In this document: in pieces, positions 10,402 through 18,551 of the stretch
Layout of the letters: every line of letters begins with the position of its first letter
How positions within the stretch are numbered: position 1 is the first letter of the stretch
Assembly (NCBI GenBank): GCA_902581285.1
Contig: CACHNP010000018.1
Span: forward strand, 1 to 35,380
From: an uncultured Gammaproteobacteria bacterium
GTDB taxonomy: Bacteria > Pseudomonadota > Gammaproteobacteria > Coxiellales > Coxiellaceae
Length of the DNA stretch: 35,380 nucleotides
Direction of reading: 5' to 3'
Translations under genes and position numbers: made by a program
The notes under the pieces: generated by a model
The model's input: the letters and a program-made list of their open reading frames with translations, nothing else
What the model was told of the DNA's origin: nothing
Databases searched by the model: none

Positions 10402-10881
10402 TTAATTTTTAATTTTTACTGTCAACGTACAGAAATCCTTATTTTTTTTATTCTGGGCCATTTTATCGTATTTTTCTTCAATTTTTTGAAGGCAACAAAA
10501 CTCTTCACAAGATATTCTATCATTATTTAGCAAAGGAAATTTTGTATGAAAATAGGATAAAACTTTTTTTTTGATTTCAGAGTCAGATTTACAAAACTTA
10601 TTATTATTGAAGTAGATCTTATCAAAAAGAATTGACTGAAGAAATTCTGTATACCAAGCACTATCCCAAGTATCACCCATACTCACAGCCTCACAGAATT
10701 TGTTTTTTTTTAACCAATAATCATCCAGTATTTTATTAGCGCACTGTTTAACCTGAACACTGTGACTAGGTTCAGAAGTATATTAAAAAGCACTAGATTG
10801 TTCTCGCGATGCTTAGGTAAGTGAAATTTGACTCAACATCACTATAACCACAATCACCTTTACTTTCAAAAATTTGATCAT
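10402..10881 (-). pseudogene. Broken gene for a small exported protein
   Basis: An ATG at 10879-10881 (minus) lies behind GTGAGGATAAAATC, close to the leader of the neighbouring exported-protein genes. It opens a signal-peptide-like start, MIKFLKVKVIVVIVMLSQ, that stops at 10813-10815. Coding sense continues in other frames: DCGYSDVESNFTYLSIA near 10810-10850, then EPSHSVQVKQCANKILDD running without a stop into an open frame (GTG at 10686) of 94 residues to 10402, with five Cys including the pair in EEFCCLQ. A nine-base A-run lies at about 10703-10711. I infer one ancestral secreted Cys-containing protein broken by at least two frameshifts. No family is recognised. A real short gene using the GTG at 10686 cannot be excluded. 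Confidence 0.5.
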
Positions 10882-10965
10882 GATTTTATCCTCACAGTTA
10901 TCATAATCACGTCGTCAATAAAACAAATATCTCATCTAACGAGTTTACAAGCATAGAACTCTAAT

Positions 10966-11000
10966 CTAATAGGTACAGACAAGTCTGATTAACCTATTAG
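10966..11000. repeat. Nested inverted repeat, hairpin-forming
   Basis: CTAATAGGT at 10966-10974 is the exact reverse complement of ACCTATTAG at 10992-11000. Inside it CAGAC at 10976-10980 pairs with GTCTG at 10983-10987. It lies between two minus-strand genes and has no T-run on either side. An operator or a U-less transcript end are both possible. Confidence 0.45.
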
Positions 11001-11054
11001 CCAATGTTTTATTACCAAGAATACCGAAGTCTTCATAGCACAAAATCTTAAAAC

Positions 11055-11068
11055 TCAACCATGGTTGA
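11055..11068. repeat. Perfect 14-bp palindrome
   Basis: TCAACCATGGTTGA is a perfect palindrome about 50 bp beyond the stop of the exported protein at 11119. A second partial match (AATGGTTTGAG) follows immediately. Function is unknown; an operator-type site is possible. Confidence 0.3.
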
Positions 11069-11118
11069 ATGGTTTGAGAGAACACATGATTTTATTCATT
11101 TGAATTTTTTTTAGTCTT

Positions 11119-11580
11119 TTAATTTTTCCAATACCCTGAACAAAATCTACGTTGGAAAGTATCATCGTCGTCTAGATATGAGCATTCCATCAGTGGAGTC
11201 ACATGTGTGTCACAATATTCTTTAATCGCATATGATAATTCAACATATTTCTGAGAATATTCTCTTTTCTCATTTTCATCTTCTAGAAGTACAAAGTTGC
11301 AAGTTTTGTCAAGATCATCTCTGTAACCCACAATATGTCCAGGCACGCGCCTTAGATGTCCAACGTTTGCCAAGTTCGATAAAACACAAACATCTAAATC
11401 AGCCGCATCTAAACAACCCATTTTAAGAGTATATATAGCATATTGATCTGCCGGAGTTTCATTTGTCGCTTTCAATATTTGATTAAAAAAATCTCCTGGC
11501 TTACCTATTTTTTGTTGTGAAGCATATGACACTCCACTTATCAGTGAAAATACCACTGCAGATAAAACGATTTTTTTCAT
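11119..11580 (-). CDS. Exported small protein of unknown function
   Basis: The 153-residue product begins with a clear Sec signal peptide, MKKIVLSAVVFSLISGVSYA, probably cleaved before SQQ. The mature part is acidic with several Cys (for example MGCLDAADLDVCVL, DKTCNF, EYCDTH, MECSYL and RRFCSGYW near the end), so disulfide bonds in the periplasm or outside the cell are likely. No known domain is recognised. The start ATG follows ATGAGGAGACAATC, and a good promoter lies at 11610-11637. It belongs by promoter and leader to the same group as the gene at 12824-13345. Confidence 0.75.
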   Translation of the reverse strand: MKKIVLSAVVFSLISGVSYASQQKIGKPGDFFNQILKATNETPADQYAIYTLKMGCLDAADLDVCVLSNLANVGHLRRVPGHIVGYRDDLDKTCNFVLLEDENEKREYSQKYVELSYAIKEYCDTHVTPLMECSYLDDDDTFQRRFCSGYWKN

Positions 11581-11609
11581 GATTGTCTCCTCATAATTGT
11601 TACCCGGAT

Positions 11610-11637
11610 GTTATAGAACATTTTTTAACGATGTCAA
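11610..11637 (-). promoter_or_regulatory. Sigma70-type promoter of the exported-protein gene
   Basis: On the minus strand TTGACA (11632-11637) and TATAAC (11610-11615) are separated by 16 bp. The block AAAAAATGTTCTATAAC recurs at the same place before the gene at 12824-13345, so the element is conserved between two loci. Confidence 0.65.
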
Positions 11638-11820
11638 ATCAACACAAGAAAAAATAAAGCCTATACAAACAATGACTTAGGAATTAGATAAAAAAAACAG
11701 CACAGAAAATAAAGAAAGGGGTGATCGTGACTAAAAAAATTAGATGGTTATGAAGGAATATTTAAACACCCATAACTAACCGGATTAATGATAACAAGCA
11801 ATGAAAATTGTCAATCAACA

Positions 11821-12619
11821 AGGTCAATCCACACTAGAGTAAGAAGCTGTCTTTGAACCAGGATTCAACAGTGGTTCTTTGATAGCATCAAGCTTACTTC
11901 GGCACAGATTATCTGTCTTGTCATTATCGCCCTCTCCTCGGGGTGATAAACGTTTTTTTGCGACTTGCTCTGAAATATTATCAACCTCCTCAACGATGTT
12001 CTTAAAAAAACACGAGTCCAATTGTCGGCCGATAAATCACTGGCATTGAAATCGACATTAACTTTATCTAAAACAGAATATTTCTGAATGATGAAACTCT
12101 CAATGAGATCATTGTATTTTTTTTCGATATTCAATGTGGAAGCTTGCACTCAACAAAATCCCAGCCTGTGGGTTTTAAAGTTTGAGCTTCTACGTTAAAT
12201 TGCGGCTTTGGATTTTGTCGATTTAGCTGCTTCTTAAGCTGTCTGTGTCATTTTCCAAGACGCCCTAGCACAATTGTTCTGGGCTGATCTGTCAGCAATG
12301 GGATGACATGCTTCCAAAGATGATCAGGTATACGTGACTGTTTTTAGCAAAAAGCGCGCCATTCCTTAAATTCATCAATGCCTTAAGACAGAGATAACTA
12401 TTCTAATTTCATAATCCATTCCTTATATATGTGGATGGATTGATGCTACCAGATCCGGATTATGCTTTCATGCACGCTTGCAGAAGGAATACGGTATGCA
12501 CGTTTGACTGTTGACTTTCAAACAATAGTTGACTAATCTTTTTGGTGATCGGGCGACAAATCACAAAAATCATTACCTTCTTCATTGAACTCGGTGAATT
12601 TAATATCGAGATTATCCAT
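11821..12619 (-). pseudogene. Decayed copy of the two-TM membrane protein gene
   Basis: Positions about 11824-12145 are near-identical to the last 320 bp or so of the intact gene at 13609-14940. They differ by scattered substitutions and small indels; for example the intact gene has an extra A after AAACACGA, and the copy has an extra T in the run near 12122. A second short match at about 12493-12538 corresponds to 14719-14763, the N-terminal part of the intact gene. An ATG at 12619 behind GAGGAG opens only about 23 codons (MDNLDIKFTEFNEEG) before a stop. The middle has been replaced by unrelated sequence (about 12146-12490). I infer a paralogue destroyed by internal deletion or insertion. 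The open frames inside it (65 and 94 codons) are remnants. Confidence 0.7.
12146..12370 (-). pseudogene. Coding remnant of unknown origin, possibly transposase N-terminus
   Basis: Reading the minus strand, one frame gives RIPDHLWKHVIPLLTDQP and then IVLGRLGK, a TGA, and continues in the same frame with HRQLKKQLNRQNPKPQ and PTGWDFVECK. This looks like protein with an in-frame stop. The beginning faintly resembles the N-terminal motif of IS5-type transposases (LW..i.pLL followed by a GR segment). That resemblance is weak and no IS ends are certain. An 8-bp inverted pair CATAATCC / GGATTATG lies nearby at 12410-12417 and 12457-12464. Confidence 0.25.
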
Positions 12620-12720
12620 ACAATAAGACTCCTCACTAGATATTTGACCCTAATTTAACAAAAGTAATATTGTATCGATGTGTGATAAAACATCACTCCA
12701 TTTTGTATTGCTGCATTACG

Positions 12721-12760
12721 GATATTGAAGATGATATTTTTCAATATCATCTTCAATATC
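12721..12760. repeat. Perfect 18-bp stem hairpin with 4-nt loop
   Basis: GATATTGAAGATGATATT (12721-12738) and its exact reverse complement AATATCATCTTCAATATC (12743-12760) flank the loop TTTC. It lies just past the stop of the exported protein at 12824. On the minus strand it falls inside an in-frame continuation of that gene. There is no T-run, so a standard intrinsic terminator is not clear. Confidence 0.7.
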
Positions 12761-12823
12761 TTCATAGCAACCTACTACATCTTCATCGGAAAGAATAGTA
12801 ATACAGCTCTCTAAATGAGCGGT

Positions 12824-13345
12824 TTAGAATCCGTCTACTATTACATCTTCACACTCTTTAATCGTATCAGCTGGTTCTGCTGAGCAGCATACTTTAAATT
12901 CTCCAGTAGAGTCCGCGCCTGTCAACTGATTCCAATCGTGCCTGCACTCACTCTTATACAAAACTTTACCGTCAATTTCAGAATCACTCGAATTTGGTAA
13001 CTTACATTTGTCTCCAATGGTATAATCCGGAATAACATCACAGCATACACGCTCACATATGTCATCGTATGTAAAACCTACTTCGCATTGGGTGGGTGTA
13101 CCACAATAACCTTTCCCGTTGTTACATGGGTGACCGTAGAGATACTTACTCTCTGCGTATGACACCGAATATATCGATAAACAAAACAACAAGGGAACTG
13201 TCGCTATCAATTTCAATAAAGTCCTACACCGACCACGCTGATGTTTATGCTTGTGCTTGTGACTGTGTACATTTACATGTTCTGCTGGTGTAGTTAGACC
13301 ACTAGTTAGTAAAAGCGCAGTGCATATGATACGATATTTTTTCAT
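12824..13345 (-). CDS. Exported Cys-rich protein, probably shortened by an early stop
   Basis: The 173-residue product starts MKKYRIICTALLLTSGLTTP, a signal-like segment, then has a His/Lys-rich stretch (HSHKHKHKHQRGR) and a second hydrophobic segment LLKLIATVPLLFCLSIY ending SVSYA, again with a signal-peptidase-like end. The mature part is Cys-rich (HPCNNGKGYCGTPTQC, ICERVCCDV, KVCCSAE), which suggests disulfide-bonded folding outside the cytoplasm. After the TAA at 12824-12826 the same frame stays open to 12716, adding 35 or so protein-like residues including SDEDVVGCYEDIEDDIEKYH, so the present stop may be a recent nonsense mutation. The start follows ATGAGGAGAGAACC, and a promoter lies at 13375-13402. 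No known family is recognised. Confidence 0.7.
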   Translation of the reverse strand: MKKYRIICTALLLTSGLTTPAEHVNVHSHKHKHKHQRGRCRTLLKLIATVPLLFCLSIYSVSYAESKYLYGHPCNNGKGYCGTPTQCEVGFTYDDICERVCCDVIPDYTIGDKCKLPNSSDSEIDGKVLYKSECRHDWNQLTGADSTGEFKVCCSAEPADTIKECEDVIVDGF

Positions 13346-13374
13346 GGTTCTCTCCTCATGACTGTTGCTTAGTA

Positions 13375-13402
13375 GTTATAGAACATTTTTTTGCAATATC
13401 AA
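13375..13402 (-). promoter_or_regulatory. Sigma70-type promoter of the Cys-rich exported protein
   Basis: Minus strand TTGATA (13397-13402), 16-bp spacer, TATAAC (13375-13380). The spacer's AAAAAAATGTTC and the -10 match the promoter at 11610-11637 almost exactly. Confidence 0.6.
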
Positions 13403-13608
13403 GTTAAAGCAAGAGGAAAAAAAACGATAAAAAAATAATAATTTACTGATTAGTTTTGAAAGCCATCAGGCCACCCAACTATAATTTCAAATAAGGAACT
13501 ACAAAGTGAAAAATAATCAGTTAGATACTGATAGTAATATGGCCTTGACTGACTGGATTAATGCCAACCGACAATCATAATTCGATGAAAAAGCATCCAT
13601 AAATGAAG

Positions 13609-14940
13609 TCAATCCACACTAGAGTAAGAAGCTGTCTTTGAACCAGGATTCAACAGTGGTTCTTTGATAGCATCAAGCTTACTTCGACACAGATTATCTG
13701 TCTTGTCATTATTGCCCTCTCCTTGGAGTAATAAACGTTTTTTTGCGACTTGCTCTGAAATATTATCAACCTCCTCAACGATGTTCTTAAAAAAACACGA
13801 AGTCCAATTGTCCGCCGATAAATCACTGGCATTGAAATCGACATTAACTTTATCTAAAACAGAATATTTCTGAATGATGAAACTCTCAATGAGATCATTG
13901 TATTTTTTTCGATATTCAATCTCGATCATTCTCATTGTTTTATCGTGTATAGAGGTAAACGGTGTGCGATCGCAAGATTCTAAGGCACATAATACAGCCA
14001 CGTCCATTAAAAGGAAAAAAGCGTTACGTAACCAGCACCATGCATTATCGGGGACACCATCAGCATAGAGGGAGAAAAATTGACATTCCTTACAATGGTC
14101 AGAGTTAGATAAGCAAAGTATCACTGCCACAAAGTTAGCGATTACCCATATTGGTATGTAAAGTATAAGTAGAAACTCGATGTGTCTACGTGGTGAAGAA
14201 TAGGAAACAAAAGATACCCGCTTCCACCCAAGCTTGGCAGCATAAATATCATAGAAAGACGTCGTTTTCGACTTAAATGCTCGGCGATATTTCTTAGCGA
14301 GTTCATCAAACATGTCCGGATAATTTTTAACTTTTGAAAGAACACTGTTTTCAAAAAACTGCATAGCAGCAACAAACTGGGGATTAGCGTTAGAAAAGAG
14401 TATGTCGTTAGATAATTCCAATTGTGTTTGACGTATTTCCAAGAGATTCGTTTTCACGGATGACACATCGGTCGAAAGTCTGCAACTATTCTTGTAATCG
14501 TGCGAAATGAGCTTGAACAAAAATGAGCGAAAGAAAAAACAGAATTTTGAATTTAGTTCTGATATGCTATAGAGCTTCCATAACATTTCCTTACCTAGAA
14601 GTGACAAAACGCTATCGATTTTCTGTCCGTTATTTCGATAGTGTTGCTTTATCCAATCTAAGGTATCCAAAATTAATTTCACACAATGAAAGGGTAATTC
14701 TTTTTTGTTAAAAACGATGGTATGCACATTTGACTGTTGCCTTTCAAAACAATAGTTGACCATCATGTTGAGTTGACTAACAACCGATGAAATTTTAAAA
14801 GATAATTCAGGGTCATTTTTATCCATTCTTTCGTTAATAAAATGCCGAATTGTGGTTATCGCCATCACAAATTCAGGTTCAGAATTGGCTATTATAGACG
14901 TTTCCATGTTACCGCGAATTAATGAGTGTGAATATGGCAT
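13609..14940 (-). CDS. Two-TM membrane protein of an unrecognised paralogous family (copy A)
   Basis: I do not recognise a family. The 443-residue protein has a helical cytoplasmic-looking N-terminal region (about 1-255), two membrane segments (LLILYIPIWVIANFVAVILC and, about 35 residues later, FFLLMDVAVLCALE) joined by a Cys-containing loop, and a charged helical C-terminal tail. An alternative TTG at 14961 is less likely, because the Shine-Dalgarno CAGGAG lies between it and the ATG at 14940. The neighbour at 15030-16232 has the same layout and shared motifs (S-LLG....WKL; HDYKNS versus TDYNRS), so the two are paralogues. A third, decayed copy lies at 11821-12619. Position beside the T6SS operon makes a T6SS-linked role possible but unproven. 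Confidence 0.7.
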   Translation of the reverse strand: MPYSHSLIRGNMETSIIANSEPEFVMAITTIRHFINERMDKNDPELSFKISSVVSQLNMMVNYCFERQQSNVHTIVFNKKELPFHCVKLILDTLDWIKQHYRNNGQKIDSVLSLLGKEMLWKLYSISELNSKFCFFFRSFLFKLISHDYKNSCRLSTDVSSVKTNLLEIRQTQLELSNDILFSNANPQFVAAMQFFENSVLSKVKNYPDMFDELAKKYRRAFKSKTTSFYDIYAAKLGWKRVSFVSYSSPRRHIEFLLILYIPIWVIANFVAVILCLSNSDHCKECQFFSLYADGVPDNAWCWLRNAFFLLMDVAVLCALESCDRTPFTSIHDKTMRMIEIEYRKKYNDLIESFIIQKYSVLDKVNVDFNASDLSADNWTSCFFKNIVEEVDNISEQVAKKRLLLQGEGNNDKTDNLCRSKLDAIKEPLLNPGSKTASYSSVD

Positions 14941-15029
14941 ATCTTGTTCTCCTGAGTCCAATTGAAATTAAATAGGGTATTTTTATTTAATTGTATTTTT
15001 TTTCAAAAATTGTGTTAATCACAATGATA

Positions 15030-16232
15030 CTAATAAGTGACGGTTGACTTAATATTATCAGCACGATCTTTTTCTCGTTCTTTAATATCGCTAGATAATT
15101 GCAGCTTATAAAATTGATTTTTACTCGGCTTCAGTCTCCCTAGTCTTTTAAATTCCAGTTCTGATTGTTCAATCTTTTTTGATAGTTGTAAAATCAACGC
15201 GTGCATATAACCGTCCGAATCACCCAATGCCCCGTCTTGTTTATTAGAAAAGTAATCTTGGATTTTGGTTTTCGTCATAGCAAGCAGTTTTAAATGAGAT
15301 CGATATTTGTCACACAAGTTGTGAAATTCTTTATCGTGATCATCAACTGTATAGTTGTCATCAACTAACGGCGGCTTTTGGGCATTGATACTTCTTTTGA
15401 CACAAAAAGAAAGGAGAACTAGCACTGTAAAAAACACATATATCTCTGGCTGATTGAATAAACAGAAGTCACTATTTTGATCAGAAGGGTGATGATTAGA
15501 TTCTGGATATGTTGGATCATCAGGATCATATGAGCCTTTTTTCGAGCCTGGGTCTGATGGGCAGAAAATAGAAGAGCCATCAAAAGCCCATAACATAGAG
15601 AAAAAATGAATCATGACACACAAGAAAAAATAAGGTACAAGTTCTAGACCAGCGCCCAAAGTCATCCTAAAATAACTGTTTTGAAAAAATAATCTTGCCA
15701 AACCGCGACTCTGATCCGTCTCGGGACGTAATCTGGATTCAGTGTAGTAAAATAATTTTTCTTGAGTAGGAACATGTTGCCCATCAACCACGTTATTTAT
15801 ATCACACTCTATTTTATTTATAGTCTGATCTAAAGGAAGCAATGCCTTATTAATAAAATTACTCATCGAAGCCTTGAACTCTTCATAGCGCTCTGAATCT
15901 TTTGATCGATTGTAATCAGTCGCGATGAGACGCAAAACTGCAAGTATTCTTTTTTTTTGCAAGGTGTCAGAATTATCACCACGGTAACTCCAATATTGAC
16001 TGTAAGGATGAGAAAGTAATTTCCAGCAAGTAGCGCCGCCCAATAGTGTCGATACGCTATGCAATTTCACCTGGAGTTTGTTTAAAGATAACAATTCAGA
16101 TTGAATGGATTCAATATGCTTTGTTGTTTCAACGTAAGATTTAGCCTCAGTATCACAGGTTGTTAGCGAATGACCACGCAGAATGTCAATCCGTTCGTGT
16201 ATTGATTTAACAACGTTGTCTACATCAATCAC
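15030..16232 (-). CDS. Two-TM membrane protein of an unrecognised paralogous family (copy B)
   Basis: The 400-residue product starts at a GTG (16230-16232) seven bases behind a strong AAGGAGG. The N-terminal part is helical and charged, with VSTLLGGATCWKLLSH and IATDYNRS matching copy A. Membrane segments are VPYFFLCVMIHFFSMLWAF and IYVFFTVLVLLSFCV. The loop between them is Pro/Asp-rich (SDPGSKKGSYDPDDPTYPES) with Cys at both ends. The C-terminal 120 or so residues look like a coiled coil (ILQLSKKIEQSELEFKRLG). Copy A lies downstream on the same strand after about 90 bp, so they may be co-transcribed. No function can be assigned. Confidence 0.7.
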   Translation of the reverse strand: MIDVDNVVKSIHERIDILRGHSLTTCDTEAKSYVETTKHIESIQSELLSLNKLQVKLHSVSTLLGGATCWKLLSHPYSQYWSYRGDNSDTLQKKRILAVLRLIATDYNRSKDSERYEEFKASMSNFINKALLPLDQTINKIECDINNVVDGQHVPTQEKLFYYTESRLRPETDQSRGLARLFFQNSYFRMTLGAGLELVPYFFLCVMIHFFSMLWAFDGSSIFCPSDPGSKKGSYDPDDPTYPESNHHPSDQNSDFCLFNQPEIYVFFTVLVLLSFCVKRSINAQKPPLVDDNYTVDDHDKEFHNLCDKYRSHLKLLAMTKTKIQDYFSNKQDGALGDSDGYMHALILQLSKKIEQSELEFKRLGRLKPSKNQFYKLQLSSDIKEREKDRADNIKSTVTY

Positions 16233-16415
16233 GTTTTACCTCCTTGAAAAAATTAACCATCAATTTAGGTAATTATTACTTAAAAAAAATAGATTAATCA
16301 AGTTTTTATAACATGACTTAGATTTAAATTAAGTTCGTGTATTTTGCTTTAAAAAAGAATCCATTCTACGTTGTATTTAAATAAACAAAAAAAAATAAAT
16401 TTAATTTATTTCTAA

Positions 16416-16421
16416 TATAAT
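16416..16421 (+). promoter_or_regulatory. Candidate -10 element of the chitinase gene
   Basis: TATAAT in a very AT-rich divergent region (16233-16526) about 105 bp before the chitinase start. No good -35 is visible. The rest of this 294-bp region shows nothing further. Confidence 0.35.
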
Positions 16422-16526
16422 CTACTTTTATTCACGAAATAAGCGCTGATACTGTTAGTATTAACAGTGGCAGAATTCTCACGCATCAGTAAAGTGTCTA
16501 TCAAACACAACTTAAGGAGACGAACC

Positions 16527-18527
16527 ATGATAGTATACGATTTTACAATTCCTTACTCTGGCGATGGATCATTGACCATCATTAATAACGGCAAAACAGC
16601 TTGCGAACTGGATGGACTCCACTTTAGTACCAATTTGGTGGCAGGCACGCCATATGGCACCCTGTTTCCTTACCAGGCAAAACTTACCTCAAGTAAAAGA
16701 GAGGATGGGACGTTCGATTACGTACTGACATTAGCCAAGTCATTACCACTTTCACCCGGTCAAACACTCACACTCAATCTCCCCTACACTCAAGTCGTTG
16801 GTGTATTACCTATCGCAATGGACCCGGAATCGGTTCACTTAATTAAAGCTGGAACAGCCACACCTCTACCAATTCAAGGTCAATGCACTGGAAATGAGTG
16901 TAATGACCCTGTCCCCAATCATGCTATGCGTGGCTATTTTGCCAATTGGGATATTTACCAAAGAAAGTTCACTGTTAATGATATGCCGGTGAGAAAAATC
17001 AATGAAATTTTGTATGCATTCATAAATTATGATACCAACGGCAACCTCGCGTTATTTGATCCAAATTCGGATGATAAAATGCTAGTCGAACTCTCGAAAA
17101 TGCGACGTAAATACCCGTACCTCAATACTAAACTATCAATCGGCGGCTGGACTTTATCAGCAGACTTCAGCGCTATGGCGGCAAACCCAACCAGTAGAGC
17201 CAACTTTGTTAATCAAGTCGTTAGCGCCATACAGCAATTAAACATGAATGGCGTCGACATAGACTGGGAATATCCCATCTTACGCCAAGGTGCACCCGGC
17301 GATGGAAAACACTACGCGGATTTGTTGTGCGACCTCACTAGCGCTCTTGACAACCTATCAAAACAAACAGGAGAGGATTACAGTGTGTCCATCGCAGCAC
17401 CCGGTGGTGTCGACAAAATAGAGGCAATCGCTAAAGACGATCCAACAGCCTGGTCCCGCATTGTTAAATGTAAGACACAAATCAATATCATGTCATACGA
17501 TTATCATGGTGCTTTTGATTCTATCGCCGACAATCAAAGTCCAGTCAATACGGACCGACGTGATCCGAATGCACAAAGCAAAATAGGAAAAGACTATGCG
17601 CTTGAACCCACGCTACAAGCTTATCTAAAAGTGGGTGCTAATCCAGCTCAACTTAGTGTTGGAATCCCACTCTATGGTCGTGCAATGCAAGCAAACACAC
17701 AAGACAATTACGGTTTATGGCAGCCGATCACCGGAAGCCCTCCAGGTCAATACAATGATAAAACCGGCATGTATGACGCAAAGTGTGCACTGTATAGCGA
17801 TTGCGGTAGTGGCTCTGGTTTACCTAACTTGCAATTCCTTCCCGCAATCACACACCCGCTCACCAATGAGACACAAGTGCCTTGGGGATACAACAGCAAC
17901 AACGAAGTCATATCACTTGATGATGTAACATCAACAGCAAACAAAGCACAAATGGTGTTAGATCAGAAACTCGGAGGCATGATGTTCTGGACGCCCTCCG
18001 GTGATGCTAATAACACCGAGCAATCGCTCATCAGTGCAGCGCAAAGCAAACTGATTTCAGCTGACGTCAACCCGCAGATAGCGCTTGCCGCGGTACTCAT
18101 GCACACTGCGCGCAACGTATCGGCAGGTATTATGTCATTAATCAAGAGCGCATTCAGTGGACACGCTCAGCAAAAAACAGATCAACGGTCGAGCATCAAA
18201 CTCAACCTCGAGCGCCTGAGTCAACTAAAAAGCGTGGTCAAAACTGATTGCCCTCACTTGCTCCCACAATGGCATGACAGCATAACTAAATTAAATCAAT
18301 CCGCGATTGGTAAAATGAACACCAACCAAACAATGATGACCTTAAGCAGCAGCAAACAGTTAATTCATCGCATTCATCAACATGCGACGTTAACTAAAGA
18401 GAATCATTTTCGTTATTGCTTGTTTAACACTAAACACCATGATAACAACAGATTATACAAATCATCAATGGATTGCATCACAAGGCTGGCAGACACTGAG
18501 CCGGTAATCAATGTGCTACCTGTTTAA
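16527..18527 (+). CDS. Glycoside hydrolase family 18 chitinase without Sec signal peptide
   Basis: GH18 enzymes cleave the beta-1,4 bonds of chitin by substrate-assisted catalysis. The 666-residue product has a beta-rich N-terminal region (about 1-125, possibly a carbohydrate-binding domain) and a GH18 barrel (about 130-515) with KLSIGGW, NGVDIDWEYP (D244, D246 and acid/base E248; the first D of the usual DGxDxDWE is N241), MSYDYHG and GGMMFWTPSGD. A C-terminal region of about 150 residues is unrecognised. The ATG at 16527 behind AAGGAGA is preferred; a GTG at 16467 would add 20 residues and has no such site. Neither start gives a signal peptide, so export, if any, must use another route (type I, II via an unusual path, or T6SS). 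It is transcribed away from the two-TM genes. Confidence 0.9.
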   Translation: MIVYDFTIPYSGDGSLTIINNGKTACELDGLHFSTNLVAGTPYGTLFPYQAKLTSSKREDGTFDYVLTLAKSLPLSPGQTLTLNLPYTQVVGVLPIAMDPESVHLIKAGTATPLPIQGQCTGNECNDPVPNHAMRGYFANWDIYQRKFTVNDMPVRKINEILYAFINYDTNGNLALFDPNSDDKMLVELSKMRRKYPYLNTKLSIGGWTLSADFSAMAANPTSRANFVNQVVSAIQQLNMNGVDIDWEYPILRQGAPGDGKHYADLLCDLTSALDNLSKQTGEDYSVSIAAPGGVDKIEAIAKDDPTAWSRIVKCKTQINIMSYDYHGAFDSIADNQSPVNTDRRDPNAQSKIGKDYALEPTLQAYLKVGANPAQLSVGIPLYGRAMQANTQDNYGLWQPITGSPPGQYNDKTGMYDAKCALYSDCGSGSGLPNLQFLPAITHPLTNETQVPWGYNSNNEVISLDDVTSTANKAQMVLDQKLGGMMFWTPSGDANNTEQSLISAAQSKLISADVNPQIALAAVLMHTARNVSAGIMSLIKSAFSGHAQQKTDQRSSIKLNLERLSQLKSVVKTDCPHLLPQWHDSITKLNQSAIGKMNTNQTMMTLSSSKQLIHRIHQHATLTKENHFRYCLFNTKHHDNNRLYKSSMDCITRLADTEPVINVLPV

Positions 18528-18551
18528 GTAATTTTGAATGAAATAAGACAG

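Noticed and set aside
14941..14961. TTG start for two-TM protein copy A
   Set aside because: The Shine-Dalgarno CAGGAG lies inside this extension and serves the ATG at 14940.
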